Shown in pieces: positions 18,836 through 29,672 of a stretch of DNA of 64,000 nucleotides. Under the pieces are notes generated by a model. The model was not told the DNA's origin. It did not search any database and saw only the letters and a list, made by a program, of their open reading frames with translations. Origin of the DNA: Bradyrhizobium iriomotense (GTDB lineage: Bacteria > Pseudomonadota > Alphaproteobacteria > Rhizobiales > Xanthobacteraceae); the NCBI RefSeq assembly GCF_018130765.1, contig NZ_JAFCJZ010000001.1:673277-737276 (forward strand), written 5' to 3'. Position numbers and translations under genes: made by a program. The first letter of the stretch is position 1; each line of letters begins with the position of its first letter.

Positions 18836-20428
18836 TCAGGTTCCCAAGCGCTCCCGGAGCTGCCGCTTCAGCACCTTGCCGTTGGCGTTGCGCGGCAGCG
18901 GCTCCGATGTGACCGCCATGGTCTCGGGGACCTTGTAGTCGGACAGCCGCTCGGCGCACCAAGCCCTCAGGGCGTCGCCGGCGATCGGACTGCGCGTCAC
19001 CACAACGGCGTGGACGCGCTCGCCCAGCACCGGGCAGGCCCTGGCGACAATCGCGCTTTCGATCACCGCGGGATGACCCGCCAGCACGGATTCGACCTCG
19101 GCCGAATAGATCTTCAGGCCGCCGCGATTGATCATGTCCTTCTGCCGGTCGAACACGCGCACGAATCCGTCTGCGTCAACCGAGCCGAGATCGCCCGAGT
19201 GCCAGAAGCCGGCCGTGAAGCTTTCGGCCGTGGCTTTCGGATTATTCCAGTAGCCCTTGATGACGGAAGCGCTCTGGATCCAGAGCTCGCCGATCTCGCC
19301 ATGTGGCAGCTCGCGTCCATCCGGTCCCATCGCGACGATGCGCGCGCCGGGACACGGCAGGCCGACGCTGTCGATATGGCTTGCCGTCAGTTCGCCCGGC
19401 ATGATCGTCGAGGGCGACGTCGTCTCGGTCGCGCCGTAGCAGTTCATCAGGTTCAGGCCGGGAATCGTCGCCTTCAGCTTCTCGATGGTGGCGACCGGCA
19501 TCGGCGCGCCGCCGAAACCGCCGATGCGCCAGCTCGACAGATCATAGCTGTCGAAATCGGGCTGCAGCAGGCAAAGATTGTACATCGCCGGCACCATCAC
19601 CGTGTAGGTGACGCGCTCGCGCGCGGCGAGCTTGAGATATTCGGCGGCCTTGAATTCCGGCATGATGATCAGCGCGCCGGCGCAGCGGATCATGGTGGTG
19701 ATGTTGGCGACGACGCCGGTGACGTGGCCGAGCGGCACGGCGGCGATGGAACGGTCCGCGCTCGTCAATTGCAGGCAGGACACGAACACCATCGAGGAAT
19801 GGACGATGTTGCAATGGGCCAGCATCGCGCCCTTCGGCTTGCCGGTCGTGCCCGAGGTATAGAGGATCATCGCGGTGTCCTCTTCGCTCGTCTCGACGGG
19901 CGCTCGCGCCGGCGGATTGTCTGCGAGCACCGCGAAGCGCGACAGATTCGGATCGTCATCGACCGCGATGCGATGGATGACATCGGGGACATTCCGCGCC
20001 TCGGGCAGCCGCTCGGCGAGCCCCGCTTCGTGGATCAGGATCTTGGCACCGCAATCGGCGAGGACATAGGCGATCTCCGGCTTCTGCTGACGCGTGCTGA
20101 GCAGCACCGTGACGAGGCCCTCATGCGCGGCGGCAAACAGCAGCAGCGGAAATTCGATGCGGTTGCCGAGCAGGATCGCGACGCGATCGCCGCGCTGCAG
20201 GCCGAGCTTACGAAAGCCCGATGCGATGCGCGCAGCCTGCTCCACTGCCTGCCGCCAGCTCAGGCGGACATCGCCCGCGATCAGCGCTTCGCCGTCGCCA
20301 TTACGCGCGCAGGCTTCCGCGATCATCGCCCAGAGGCTAGCCGGCCGGTCGCAGAAGGCCGGGACCACCCGATCGCCAAAGCGCGCCTCGAGGTGCATCG
20401 GCGGGATCTGAGAATGCGACCAGTCCAT
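18836..20428 (-). CDS. AMP-dependent acyl-CoA synthetase/ligase
   Basis: 530 residues from the ATG at 20428 (CAGGG upstream); a GTG at 20458 would add ten residues. The adenylate-forming motif is MILYTSGTTGKPKGAM, followed by NCYGATETTS, the HSGDLGSVDADGFVRV hinge region and the C-terminal PRNANGKVLKRQLRE with its catalytic Lys. It activates a carboxylic acid through an acyl-AMP and most likely transfers it to CoA. Chain length and substrate cannot be read from the sequence. The gene stands apart from beta-oxidation genes, with NnrU upstream on the same strand. Confidence 0.93.
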   Translation of the reverse strand: MDWSHSQIPPMHLEARFGDRVVPAFCDRPASLWAMIAEACARNGDGEALIAGDVRLSWRQAVEQAARIASGFRKLGLQRGDRVAILLGNRIEFPLLLFAAAHEGLVTVLLSTRQQKPEIAYVLADCGAKILIHEAGLAERLPEARNVPDVIHRIAVDDDPNLSRFAVLADNPPARAPVETSEEDTAMILYTSGTTGKPKGAMLAHCNIVHSSMVFVSCLQLTSADRSIAAVPLGHVTGVVANITTMIRCAGALIIMPEFKAAEYLKLAARERVTYTVMVPAMYNLCLLQPDFDSYDLSSWRIGGFGGAPMPVATIEKLKATIPGLNLMNCYGATETTSPSTIMPGELTASHIDSVGLPCPGARIVAMGPDGRELPHGEIGELWIQSASVIKGYWNNPKATAESFTAGFWHSGDLGSVDADGFVRVFDRQKDMINRGGLKIYSAEVESVLAGHPAVIESAIVARACPVLGERVHAVVVTRSPIAGDALRAWCAERLSDYKVPETMAVTSEPLPRNANGKVLKRQLRERLGT

Positions 20429-20499
20429 CGGAACGCCCTGAGCTTGTTGCTTTGTCACCTTCCGCGCACGGGTGCGTGAAGCTGTCTTGCGCTGATCGG

Positions 20500-21084
20500 C
20501 TAGACGCCCACGACGGGAACACCGATCACGACGGGATGGAACGCAAAAGCCAGCGCCAGATAGGCGACGACGCCCACTGCAACTGCGATCAGGTCATTGG
20601 TCACGCCGCCGACCGGAATCGGCGGGCCGCCGGCATCCTTGCGATGCTTCAGCGAGATGCGGTCATAGACCGCCCAGCCCAGGAACGAGCCGAACAGGAT
20701 GATCGAGCCGAGATCGCCGTTGGCGAGCAGATGCGCGGCCGCCCATAGCTTGATGCCGGCCAGCATCGGGTGCTTCAGCGTCGCATAGATGCGGCCGCGC
20801 AAATAGGAGGCGACCACCAGGATGACCGCGGGCAGCATCAGCGCAAGCGTGATGTGCTTCAGCGCCTTCGGCGGATACCAGACGTCGATCCAGCCGGAGC
20901 TGCGATAATGCGAAAAGCCCCAGATGATCAGTGCCAGCCCCGCCAGCGAAGCCACGGAGTAGAGGAGCTTGTAGGTCCCCTCGCCCAGCCTCGCGATGGC
21001 CTGCCCGCGCGCCTCGCGTTTCGTCGTGAAAACATGGGCCGCGAAAAACAGCGCGAGCCCCAGGATCATGACCAGCAGACCCAT
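20500..21084 (-). CDS. NnrU family membrane protein
   Basis: 194 residues with about five to six membrane segments and the NnrU family pattern: MGLLVMILGLALFFAAHVF at the start, HPMLAGIKLWAAAHLLANGD in the middle and WAVYDRISLKHR later. A strong GGGGAGGATGTC ribosome site precedes the start. NnrU proteins were first described beside nitric-oxide/denitrification genes and are related to isoprenylcysteine methyltransferase-like membrane proteins. No denitrification gene is adjacent here. Confidence 0.9.
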   Translation of the reverse strand: MGLLVMILGLALFFAAHVFTTKREARGQAIARLGEGTYKLLYSVASLAGLALIIWGFSHYRSSGWIDVWYPPKALKHITLALMLPAVILVVASYLRGRIYATLKHPMLAGIKLWAAAHLLANGDLGSIILFGSFLGWAVYDRISLKHRKDAGGPPIPVGGVTNDLIAVAVGVVAYLALAFAFHPVVIGVPVVGV

Positions 21085-21153
21085 GACATCCTCCCCTCAA
21101 GCAGCCCCCGCCCCTGAGGTATCATCGATTGGCCGATCGTCGCAACTGATGCG

Positions 21154-21732
21154 CTACTGACCGATCTGCCGGTTATCGACATAGCGGATCGCGATCGGCC
21201 GCCCGGCCAACGCGCCGCCGAGACCGCCGGTGAATTTCAGCGGCAGGCAGGCTTTTAGCGATGAATTGATCGCGTCAAGATAAGTCGTGCGGGTGGCGGC
21301 CGGAACGCCAGGGGTCGCAAAGGTCAATCGCGGCGGCCCGATCAGGCCGCCCGCCTTGTTGAAGCTGAAACGCACCGCCATCTGCATGCCCGCGCGCGCA
21401 TTGTCCGCCGGCGGCGACCAGCAGGTGCGCAGCTCGGCGAAGAGGTCGCCGATGGTGTCGAGGTCGTGATCCGGCCTCCGGTATTTGGCGCGGTCGGCCT
21501 CGGACGGAACGCTCTCGATCGTGAGCTGGAGATTCTGGCCGTAGGGGTAGTCGATCTCGGGAATGCAGGGGCCGGGCTCGAGCGGGCTGCAATAGGAGGG
21601 CGTGCACGGCCGATAGTCGAGCACGCTGCACGGCTCGTGCGCGAACGGAATCGGATTGATCTGGCGTCGCTGCGCGTTGGCGGCGATCGTCGAGATCGTC
21701 AGCAAGAGGACAACAAGGATGCCGCGCCACAT
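21154..21732 (-). CDS. Secreted hypothetical protein (possible TonB/TolA C-terminal-like fold)
   Basis: 192 residues from the ATG at 21732 (MWRGILVVLLLTISTIAANA signal peptide, then QRRQ); an upstream ATG at 21771 adds 13 residues. Four or more cysteines lie in the first third (EPCSVLDYRPCTPSYCSPLEPGPC). The C-terminal third reads like the energy-transducer/TolA C-terminal repeat (VRFSFNKAGGLIGPPRLTFATPG). No partner genes such as exbB/D are nearby. The protein is probably periplasmic; the function is unknown. Confidence 0.72.
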   Translation of the reverse strand: MWRGILVVLLLTISTIAANAQRRQINPIPFAHEPCSVLDYRPCTPSYCSPLEPGPCIPEIDYPYGQNLQLTIESVPSEADRAKYRRPDHDLDTIGDLFAELRTCWSPPADNARAGMQMAVRFSFNKAGGLIGPPRLTFATPGVPAATRTTYLDAINSSLKACLPLKFTGGLGGALAGRPIAIRYVDNRQIGQ

Positions 21733-21830
21733 GGGGTGAGCTCGCAATGCCACGAGAAAAAATGGCATTGCCCATGAACGCGTCAAGTCCGCGCGCGTTC
21801 ACATGCTCGCGCGCGAGCGGCAGGCGCGCC

Positions 21831-23453
<1,623 letters not shown>

Positions 23454-23540
23454 GGCGGGAGCGTTTGGCAGGGAAAATGGGCTGGATCAAGCCTGATTTG
23501 GTGATTGCGGAGCCCTCCGGCCAGCCCCATATCGCCGTTT

Positions 23541-23595
23541 GGGAGGGACGGCCCTCCTATCCCACCAGCATATCAAGCCGCGGGGACGACCCTGC
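23541..23595 (+). promoter_or_regulatory. Guanidine-II (mini-ykkC) riboswitch
   Basis: Two consecutive hairpins have the diagnostic ACGR tetraloops. Hairpin P1 (23541-23558) has a stem GGGAGGG/CCCTCCT around loop ACGG. Hairpin P2 (23580-23595) has GCGGGG/CCCTGC (one G-T pair) around loop ACGA. They are joined by about 20 nt. A GGAGGG ribosome site (23603-23608) follows seven bases after P2, and the start codon of the SugE/Gdx exporter is at 23614. This is exactly the architecture and gene context of the guanidine-II class: guanidine binds the two loops, pairs the hairpins and exposes the ribosome site, turning on the exporter. Confidence 0.88.
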
Positions 23596-23613
23596 CGTGA
23601 ATGGAGGGTCGTC

Positions 23614-23928
23614 ATGGCCTGGAGCATCCTGTTCGTCGCCGGCCTACTCGAGATCACCTGGGCGATCGGCCTGAAATACACCGAGGGGTTCAGCAGGCTT
23701 GTTCCCTCCGTCATCACGCTCGCGGCGATGGCGGGCAGCGTCATCCTGCTCGGAGTTGCGCTCAAATCGCTGCCCGTCGGGACGGCCTATGCGGTCTGGA
23801 CCGGGATCGGCGCGGTCGGCACCGCGACGCTCGGCATCATCCTGTTCGGGGAGCCGGCTACCGCCTTCCGCCTCGCCAGCATCGGACTGATCGTCGCCGG
23901 CATCATCGGGCTGAAGCTCGTCACCTGA
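23614..23928 (+). CDS. gdx: Guanidinium exporter (SMR family, SugE/Gdx)
   Basis: 104 residues and four membrane helices, the standard small multidrug resistance length. It opens [21 protein letters not shown] with the conserved membrane Glu (LLE), and contains [16 protein letters not shown] and [10 protein letters not shown], typical of the Gdx branch rather than EmrE. It forms an antiparallel dimer in the inner membrane exchanging guanidinium for protons. The guanidine-II riboswitch immediately upstream supports guanidinium as the true substrate. The frame is open upstream, but the ATG at 23614 has the GGAGGG site. The 3' end overlaps the convergent phosphate transporter gene by 8 nt. Confidence 0.95.
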   Translation: MAWSILFVAGLLEITWAIGLKYTEGFSRLVPSVITLAAMAGSVILLGVALKSLPVGTAYAVWTGIGAVGTATLGIILFGEPATAFRLASIGLIVAGIIGLKLVT

Positions 23929-24928
23929 CGAAGATCTTGACCGCCCACCAGGTCAGCGCGGCGACGATCGCCGAGGCCGGGATCGTGATCACCCAGGCAT
24001 AGACGATCGAGCTTGCCACGTTCCAGCGCACCGCCGAGACGCGGCGCGCCGCGCCGACGCCGACGATGGCGCCGGTGATGGTGTGGGTGGTCGAGACGGG
24101 AACCCCGAGGAAGGTCGCCATGAACAGGGTCGCCGCGCCCCCCGTTTCGGCGCAAAAGCCCTGCATCGGCGTCAGCTTGGTGATGCGCAGGCCCATGGTG
24201 CGGACGATGCGCCAGCCGCCCATCAGCGTGCCCAGCGCCATCGCCGCCTGGCAGGACAGCACCACCCAGAACGGCACCGAGAAGTCGCTGCCGAGATGGC
24301 CCTGCGAATATAGCAGCACGGCGATGATGCCCATGGTCTTCTGCGCATCGTTGCCGCCATGGCCGAGCGAATAGAGCGAGGCGGAGGCGAATTGCAGGAT
24401 GCGGAAAGCGCGATCCACGGCAAAGGGCGTTGAGCGCACCGAGAGCCAGGACACGATCGCGACCAGCATCATCGCGAGCAGGAAGCCGACCAGCGGCGAC
24501 AGCACGATCGCGAGCACCGTCTTGGTCAACCCGCTCCACACCGCCGCCGAAATCCCCGCTTTCGCCATGCCGCCGCCGACGAGGCCGCCGATCAGCGCGT
24601 GCGAGGACGAGGAGGGAATGCCGAGCGCCCAGGTCACGAGGTTCCAGACGATGGCGCCGACGAGGGCCGCGAAGATCACCTGGGCATCGACGATCGAGGG
24701 ATCGATGATGCCGGTGCCGATGGTCTGGGCGACGTGCAGCCCGAACACCATGAAGGCGACGAAATTGAAGAACGCGGCCCAGAATACCGCGAATTGCGGC
24801 CGCAGCACGCGGGTCGAGACGATGGTCGCGATCGAATTGGCGGCGTCGTGCAGGCCGTTCAGGAAGTCGAACAGCAGCGCGACGGCGATCAGTCCGACCA
24901 GGACGGGAACACCCAACGCAGCATCCAC
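23921..24928 (-). CDS. pit: Low-affinity inorganic phosphate transporter (PiT family)
   Basis: 335 residues with about ten membrane segments and the PiT signatures [18 protein letters not shown] near the N-terminus and [15 protein letters not shown] in the second half. It imports phosphate (as metal-phosphate) with protons. The gene follows a DUF47 gene on the same strand with a 14-nt gap, the classical orfA-pit arrangement of rhizobia. The length of 335 is that of the short rhizobial form. Confidence 0.95.
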   Translation of the reverse strand: MDAALGVPVLVGLIAVALLFDFLNGLHDAANSIATIVSTRVLRPQFAVFWAAFFNFVAFMVFGLHVAQTIGTGIIDPSIVDAQVIFAALVGAIVWNLVTWALGIPSSSSHALIGGLVGGGMAKAGISAAVWSGLTKTVLAIVLSPLVGFLLAMMLVAIVSWLSVRSTPFAVDRAFRILQFASASLYSLGHGGNDAQKTMGIIAVLLYSQGHLGSDFSVPFWVVLSCQAAMALGTLMGGWRIVRTMGLRITKLTPMQGFCAETGGAATLFMATFLGVPVSTTHTITGAIVGVGAARRVSAVRWNVASSIVYAWVITIPASAIVAALTWWAVKIFVR

Positions 24929-24942
24929 GGCGAGGCCCTGCC

Positions 24943-25587
24943 CTAAACTTGCTCGATGACGATGCTGTTGATCTCGTTCGCGACGTCATCGAAGCGGTCG
25001 GCCACCTTCTCGAGGTGGTCGTAGATCTCGACGCCGACGATGAAATCCATCGCGTTGCCCTCGCGATGCTTCAGGAACAGCTCCTTCAGCCCGATGTCGT
25101 GGAGATCGTCGACCCGGCCCTCGAGCTTGGTCAGCTCTTCCGTGATCGCGGTCAGCATGGCGACGTTCGGGCCGATCGACTGCATCAGCGGCAGCGCGCG
25201 GCCGACCAGATTGGCGCATTCGATCAGAAGCGCGCCGATCTCCCGCATTGGCGGCTCGAAGCTGCGGACCTCGAACAGCATCACGGCCTTGGCCGTCTGC
25301 TGCATCTGGTCGATGGCATCGTCCATCGAGGTGATGAGGTTCTTGATGTCGCCGCGATCGAACGGGGTGATGAAGGTGCGGCGTACCGCCGTCAGCACCT
25401 CGCGGGTGATGTTGTCGGCATCGTTCTCGAACTGGTTGACGCGCTGGCAATAGACCGGCGTTTCCTCGCCCCCGTTGAGCATGCCCTGGAGCGCGATCGC
25501 GCCCTGGATCACGGTCTGGGCATGGCGGTCGAACAGGTCGAAGAACCGTTCTTCCTTGGGCAGGAACGCACGAAACCATCGCATCAT
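24943..25587 (-). CDS. DUF47 protein, Pit accessory protein (OrfA/PhoU-like)
   Basis: 214 residues, almost entirely helical, reading MMRWFRAFLPKEERFFDLFDRHA at the start. A PhoU-like bundle follows (FENDADNITREVLTAVRRTFITPFDRGDIKNL, MDDAIDQMQQTAKAV). DUF47 proteins are encoded beside pit genes and are thought to modulate the transporter. It is the first gene of the DUF47-pit operon. A Pho-box-like direct repeat lies about 42-59 nt before the start codon. Confidence 0.93.
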   Translation of the reverse strand: MMRWFRAFLPKEERFFDLFDRHAQTVIQGAIALQGMLNGGEETPVYCQRVNQFENDADNITREVLTAVRRTFITPFDRGDIKNLITSMDDAIDQMQQTAKAVMLFEVRSFEPPMREIGALLIECANLVGRALPLMQSIGPNVAMLTAITEELTKLEGRVDDLHDIGLKELFLKHREGNAMDFIVGVEIYDHLEKVADRFDDVANEINSIVIEQV

Positions 25588-25628
25588 GGAGATAGGCTAC
25601 CGGTTGGAAATGGCCCGGCCCGGATGGG

Positions 25629-25646
25629 CCGTCATGAAACTGTCAT
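25629..25646 (+). promoter_or_regulatory. Pho-box-like direct repeat before DUF47-pit
   Basis: CCGTCAT-GAAA-CTGTCAT: two CTGTCAT-like heptamers whose GTCAT cores are exactly 11 bp apart, the spacing of a PhoB half-site pair. It reads on the plus strand, opposite to the operon it precedes. In Sinorhizobium meliloti the orthologous orfA-pit operon is repressed by PhoB, so orientation need not match an activator site. Only one half-site departs from consensus (CC for CT). Confidence 0.6.
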
Positions 25647-25743
25647 AGACCATTTCCGATCCGCGCGCGTGTCATCTCACGCCCGCTGAGCCGGATCATC
25701 CACCGCTTTCAAGAGGCGGACAACTCCATGTCAAATCAATGAC

Positions 25744-26712
25744 TTAGAGAGAACGCCGGAAGTAATGGGCGATTTCGCCGATGACCCCGCGGCGGAAGGT
25801 GAGCACGCAGATCACGAAGATCGAGCCCTGGATTACCGTCACCCACTGGCCGAAGCTCGCCAGATATTGCTGCATGGCGATGATCACGAAGGCGCCGACC
25901 ACAGGCCCGAAAATGGTGCCGAGACCGCCGACCAGCGTCATCAGCACGACTTCGCCGGACATCGACCAATGCACGTCGGTGAGCGAGGCGTTCTGCGCCA
26001 CGAACACCTTCAGCGATCCGGCAAAGCCGGCCAGCGTGCCCGACAGGACGAAGGCCAGGAACTTGTACTGATCGGTCCGGTAGCCCAGCGAGATGGCACG
26101 CTGCTCGTTCTCGCGGATCGACTTCAGCACCTCGCCGAACGGCGAGTTGATGATACGGAAGATCAGCAGAAACCCGGCGAGGAAGCCAGCCAGCACGACA
26201 TAATACAGAACCGTCGGCTTGGAGAGATCGAGGACACCGAACATGTGTCCCTGCGGGATGCCCTGGATGCCGTCCTCGCCATGGGTGAACGGTGCCTGGA
26301 GGTAGATGAAGTACAGCAGCTGCGACAGCGCCAGCGTGATCATCGAGAAATAGATGCCCTGGCGGCGGATCGAGATGTAGCCGGTCACGATCGAGAGCGC
26401 GAAAGCTGCGGCGACACCGACGAGGATGCCGAGCTCCGGCGGCAGCCCCCACACCTTCAGCGCATGCGCGCTGCAATAGCCGGCCGTGCCCAAGAACATC
26501 GCGTGGCCGAACGACAACAGGCCGCCATAGCCGATCAGAAGATTGAAGGCGCAGGCGAGCAGCGCAAAGCACAGCGCCTGCATCACGAAGAACGGATAGA
26601 CTCCCGTGAATGGCACCGCCGCCAGCAGCAGCGCCATCACAGCAAACGCGATCATCTCGTCGCGCATCGCACGCGGGCTCGCACGCAGCGTATCGTCCGT
26701 CAGGGTTGTCAT
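25744..26712 (-). CDS. livM: Branched-chain amino acid-type ABC permease LivM
   Basis: 322 residues with eight or more membrane segments and the LivM family core (ACAFNLLIGYGGLLSFGHAMFLGTAGY; YFSMITLALSQLLYF; GTIFGPVVGAFVI). With LivH it forms the membrane channel of a type I ABC importer. It is the last gene of a five-gene operon on the minus strand, starting 1 nt after the livH stop. Liv-type systems of rhizobia also carry other amino acids, urea or aromatic acids, so the substrate stays open. Confidence 0.94.
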   Translation of the reverse strand: MTTLTDDTLRASPRAMRDEMIAFAVMALLLAAVPFTGVYPFFVMQALCFALLACAFNLLIGYGGLLSFGHAMFLGTAGYCSAHALKVWGLPPELGILVGVAAAFALSIVTGYISIRRQGIYFSMITLALSQLLYFIYLQAPFTHGEDGIQGIPQGHMFGVLDLSKPTVLYYVVLAGFLAGFLLIFRIINSPFGEVLKSIRENEQRAISLGYRTDQYKFLAFVLSGTLAGFAGSLKVFVAQNASLTDVHWSMSGEVVLMTLVGGLGTIFGPVVGAFVIIAMQQYLASFGQWVTVIQGSIFVICVLTFRRGVIGEIAHYFRRSL

Positions 26713-26713
26713 A

Positions 26714-27577
26714 TCAGGCCGCCCTTCCCGTCAATCCCGTTGGCTTCACCAGCAGCACCAGCACCATCAGCACGAACACGACGGTGTTGGAGGCCTCGGG
26801 GTAGAAATACTTGGTCAGGCCCTCGATCACACCGAGCGCGAAGCCGGTGATGATGGAGCCCATGATCGATCCCATGCCGCCGATCACCACCACGGCGAAC
26901 ACGACAATGATGAGGTCGGCACCCATCAGCGGCCGCACCTGGTTGATCGGCGCCGAGAGCACGCCGGCAAGCGCCGCAAGGCCGACGCCGAGCCCGTAGG
27001 TCAGCGTGATCATGCGCGGCACGTTGATGCCGAAGGCACGCACCAGCGTCGGGTTTTCGGTGGCCGCGCGCAGGTAGGCGCCGAGCTGCGTCTTCTCGAT
27101 CAGGTACCAGGTGGCAAGGCACACCACCAGCGAGAAGACCACCACCCACCCGCGGTAGATGGGCAGGAACATGAAGCCGAGATTCATGCCGCCCCTGAGC
27201 TGGTCCGGAATGGCGTAAGGCAGGCCGGAGGAGCCGAAATAGTTCTGGAACACGCCCTGCACGATCAGCGCGATGCCGAAGGTCAGCAACAGCCCGTAGA
27301 GATGGTCGAGCCCGGTCAGGAACTTCAGCATGGTCCGTTCCAGGATCATGCCGAAGATGCCGACGATGATCGGCGCCAGCAGCAACGCGAACCAATAGTT
27401 GATGCCGCCGAGGTTCAGCAGGAAATAGGCAACGAAGGCGCCCATCATATAGAGCGCGCCATGGGCGAAGTTGATGATGTTGAGCATGCCGAAGATCACG
27501 GCAAGCCCGAGACTGAGCAGCGCGTAGAACGAGCCGTTGATCAGTCCCACCAGTAGCTGTGCGTAGAGAGCCTGCAT
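26714..27577 (-). CDS. livH: Branched-chain amino acid-type ABC permease LivH
   Basis: 287 residues with about eight membrane segments and the LivH opening QLLVGLINGSFYALLSLGLAVIFG, then NIINFAHGALYMMGAFVAY and the GGMGSIMGSIITGFALG region. It pairs with LivM. It is the fourth gene in the order livG, livF, livK, livH, livM. Confidence 0.95.
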   Translation of the reverse strand: MQALYAQLLVGLINGSFYALLSLGLAVIFGMLNIINFAHGALYMMGAFVAYFLLNLGGINYWFALLLAPIIVGIFGMILERTMLKFLTGLDHLYGLLLTFGIALIVQGVFQNYFGSSGLPYAIPDQLRGGMNLGFMFLPIYRGWVVVFSLVVCLATWYLIEKTQLGAYLRAATENPTLVRAFGINVPRMITLTYGLGVGLAALAGVLSAPINQVRPLMGADLIIVVFAVVVIGGMGSIMGSIITGFALGVIEGLTKYFYPEASNTVVFVLMVLVLLVKPTGLTGRAA

Positions 27578-27644
27578 CGGGATTAGCTTCCGCCACCAAA
27601 ATGAGAGCCCGCCGGCGGCACGACCGCCCGGCGGGCCACGAGAG

Positions 27645-28865
27645 TTACTTCTTCACCAGCGGACAGGCGCTTTCCGACAGCGGCCGGAAGGCCTGGTCAG
27701 CCGGGGTCGTGCCGACCAGCTTGTAATAGTCCCAGGGCCCCTTGGATTCCTCGGGCTTCTTCACCTCGAAGAGATAGGCCGGATGCAGCTTGCGGCCGTC
27801 GGCGCGGATCGAGCCCTGGCCGAACAGCTTGTCGTCGGTCGGCATCTCCTTCATCTTGGCGACCACCTTGGCGCCGTCATGCGGATTGCCGCCCATGGCT
27901 TCCAGCGCCTTGAAATAATGCAGCAGGCCCGAATAGACGCCGGCCTGCACCATCGAGGGCATCGCCTTGTTCTTCATGCGCTCGGAGAAGCGCTTGGAGA
28001 ACGCGCGGGTGCCCTCGTTCATGTCCCAATAGAAGGTCTCGGTGAAGTTCAGCCCCTGCGCCACCTTCAGGCCGAGCGCGTGAACGTCGGTGATGAAGAG
28101 AAGCAGGCCCGCCAGCTTCTGCCCGCCCGCGACGATGCCGAATTCCGCCGCCTGCTTGATGGTGTTGGTGGTATCGCCGCCGGCATTCGCCATGCCGACG
28201 ATCTTGGCCTTCGAGGCCTGCGCCTGGAGCAGGAACGAGGAGAAGTCGGCGGTGTTGAGCGGGTGCCTGACAGTGCCGATCACCTTGCCGCCAGACTTGA
28301 CCACGACCGCGGCGGTGTCGCGCTCAAGCGCATGGCCGAAGGCGTAGTCGGCGGTCAGGAAGTACCAGGTGTCGCCGCCGGCCTTCACCAGCGCCTGCCC
28401 GGTGCTGTTGGCCAGCATGTAGGTGTCGTAGACCCAGTGAATCGTGTTCGGCGAGCACTGCGCGTTGGTGAGGTCCGAGGTCGCCGCGCCCGTATCGATC
28501 AGGATCGAGTTCTTCTCCTTGACGATATTGTTGACCGCCAGCGCGACGCCGGAGTTCAGCACGTCCATGAAGATGTCGACCTTCTCGACGTCGATCCACT
28601 GTCGCGCAATCGTGCTGCCGATGTCGGGCTTGTTCTGGTGGTCCGCGGAGATCAGGTCCAGCTTCCAGCCCTTGGCCGCGAGCCCGGAATCTTCGATCGC
28701 CATCTGCGCCGCCACGGTCGAGCCGGGACCGCCGAGGTCGGCATACAGTCCCGAATTGTCCGTGAGCACGCCGATCTTGACGTTCTTGTCCTGCGCGGCC
28801 GCGCCGCCCGCCGCGCCCAAGGCCAACGCCGTGCCAAGCAACATGGCCGAAATGCTGTGCTTCAT
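27645..28865 (-). CDS. livK: Liv-type ABC substrate-binding protein
   Basis: 406 residues from the ATG at 28865 (GGAGCGGATC upstream); an ATG four codons earlier lacks a site. The signal peptide ends at GGAAAQD. The type-1 binding fold follows (VKIGVLTDNSGLYADLGGPGS, GVALAVNNIVKEKNS). It is highly similar along its length to the orphan protein at 9965-11188. It is the periplasmic component of the liv operon and the only member between the ATPase and permease genes. The ligand is likely an amino acid or related small carboxylate, not certain. Confidence 0.94.
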   Translation of the reverse strand: MKHSISAMLLGTALALGAAGGAAAQDKNVKIGVLTDNSGLYADLGGPGSTVAAQMAIEDSGLAAKGWKLDLISADHQNKPDIGSTIARQWIDVEKVDIFMDVLNSGVALAVNNIVKEKNSILIDTGAATSDLTNAQCSPNTIHWVYDTYMLANSTGQALVKAGGDTWYFLTADYAFGHALERDTAAVVVKSGGKVIGTVRHPLNTADFSSFLLQAQASKAKIVGMANAGGDTTNTIKQAAEFGIVAGGQKLAGLLLFITDVHALGLKVAQGLNFTETFYWDMNEGTRAFSKRFSERMKNKAMPSMVQAGVYSGLLHYFKALEAMGGNPHDGAKVVAKMKEMPTDDKLFGQGSIRADGRKLHPAYLFEVKKPEESKGPWDYYKLVGTTPADQAFRPLSESACPLVKK

Positions 28866-28925
28866 GATCCGCTCCAATATTCCTTCAGCAGTTATTGTAC
28901 GTAACGACCGGGCGGCCTGCGCCGC

Positions 28926-29672
28926 TCAGACGCCCAGATAGGTGTGGAGCTTGTCCATGTTGGCGGCGAGCTCCGAATTGGAAAATCCATCAATGATCTT
29001 GCCGTGCTCGACCACATAGTAGCGATCGGCGACGGTGGATGCGAAGCGGAAGTTCTGCTCGACCAGGAGGATCGTGAATCCCTCCTTCTTGAGCCGCGCA
29101 ATGGTGTGACCGATCTGCTGGATGATGACCGGCGCAAGGCCCTCGGTCGGCTCGTCCAGCATCAGGAAACTCGCGCCGGTGCGCAGGATGCGCGCGATCG
29201 CCAGCATCTGCTGCTCGCCGCCGGACAGCTTCGTGCCCTGGCTGTTGAGCCGCTCCTTCAGGTTCGGAAACAGATCGAAGATCTGATCCAGCGGCAGTCC
29301 GCCTTCGCGCACGACCGGCGGCAGCATCAGATTCTCGCGGACGTCGAGGCTGGCGAATATCCCCCGCTCTTCCGGGCAGAACGCGATGCCCATCCGCGCG
29401 ATCTTGTCGGAGGTGGCGCGAATGATCTCCTGGTTGTTGAACTTCACCGAACCGGCACGCTTGCCGATGATGCCCATGATCGACTTCAGCGTGGTGGTCT
29501 TGCCGGCGCCGTTACGCCCGAGCAGGGTGACGACCTCGCCCGCATTCACGTCGAAATTGATCCCGTGCAGGATGTGGGACTCGCCGTACCATGCTTCGAG
29601 GTTGCGGACCTGGAGGATGTTTCCGCCGGTTGCAGCCTTTGCCGGAGCCTCGGCGATCGCAGTGTCAGGCAT
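28926..29672 (-). CDS. livF: ABC transporter ATP-binding protein LivF
   Basis: 248 residues. Walker A is GRNGAGKTTTL, the signature is LSGGEQQMLAIAR, Walker B is FLMLDEPTEGLAP and the switch His follows in LLVEQNFR. The first 15 residues are an extra Ala-rich lead (MPDTAIAEAPAKAATGG). It overlaps the livG 3' end by 8 nt, so translation is probably coupled. It is one of the two ATPases of the importer. Confidence 0.95.
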   Translation of the reverse strand: MPDTAIAEAPAKAATGGNILQVRNLEAWYGESHILHGINFDVNAGEVVTLLGRNGAGKTTTLKSIMGIIGKRAGSVKFNNQEIIRATSDKIARMGIAFCPEERGIFASLDVRENLMLPPVVREGGLPLDQIFDLFPNLKERLNSQGTKLSGGEQQMLAIARILRTGASFLMLDEPTEGLAPVIIQQIGHTIARLKKEGFTILLVEQNFRFASTVADRYYVVEHGKIIDGFSNSELAANMDKLHTYLGV

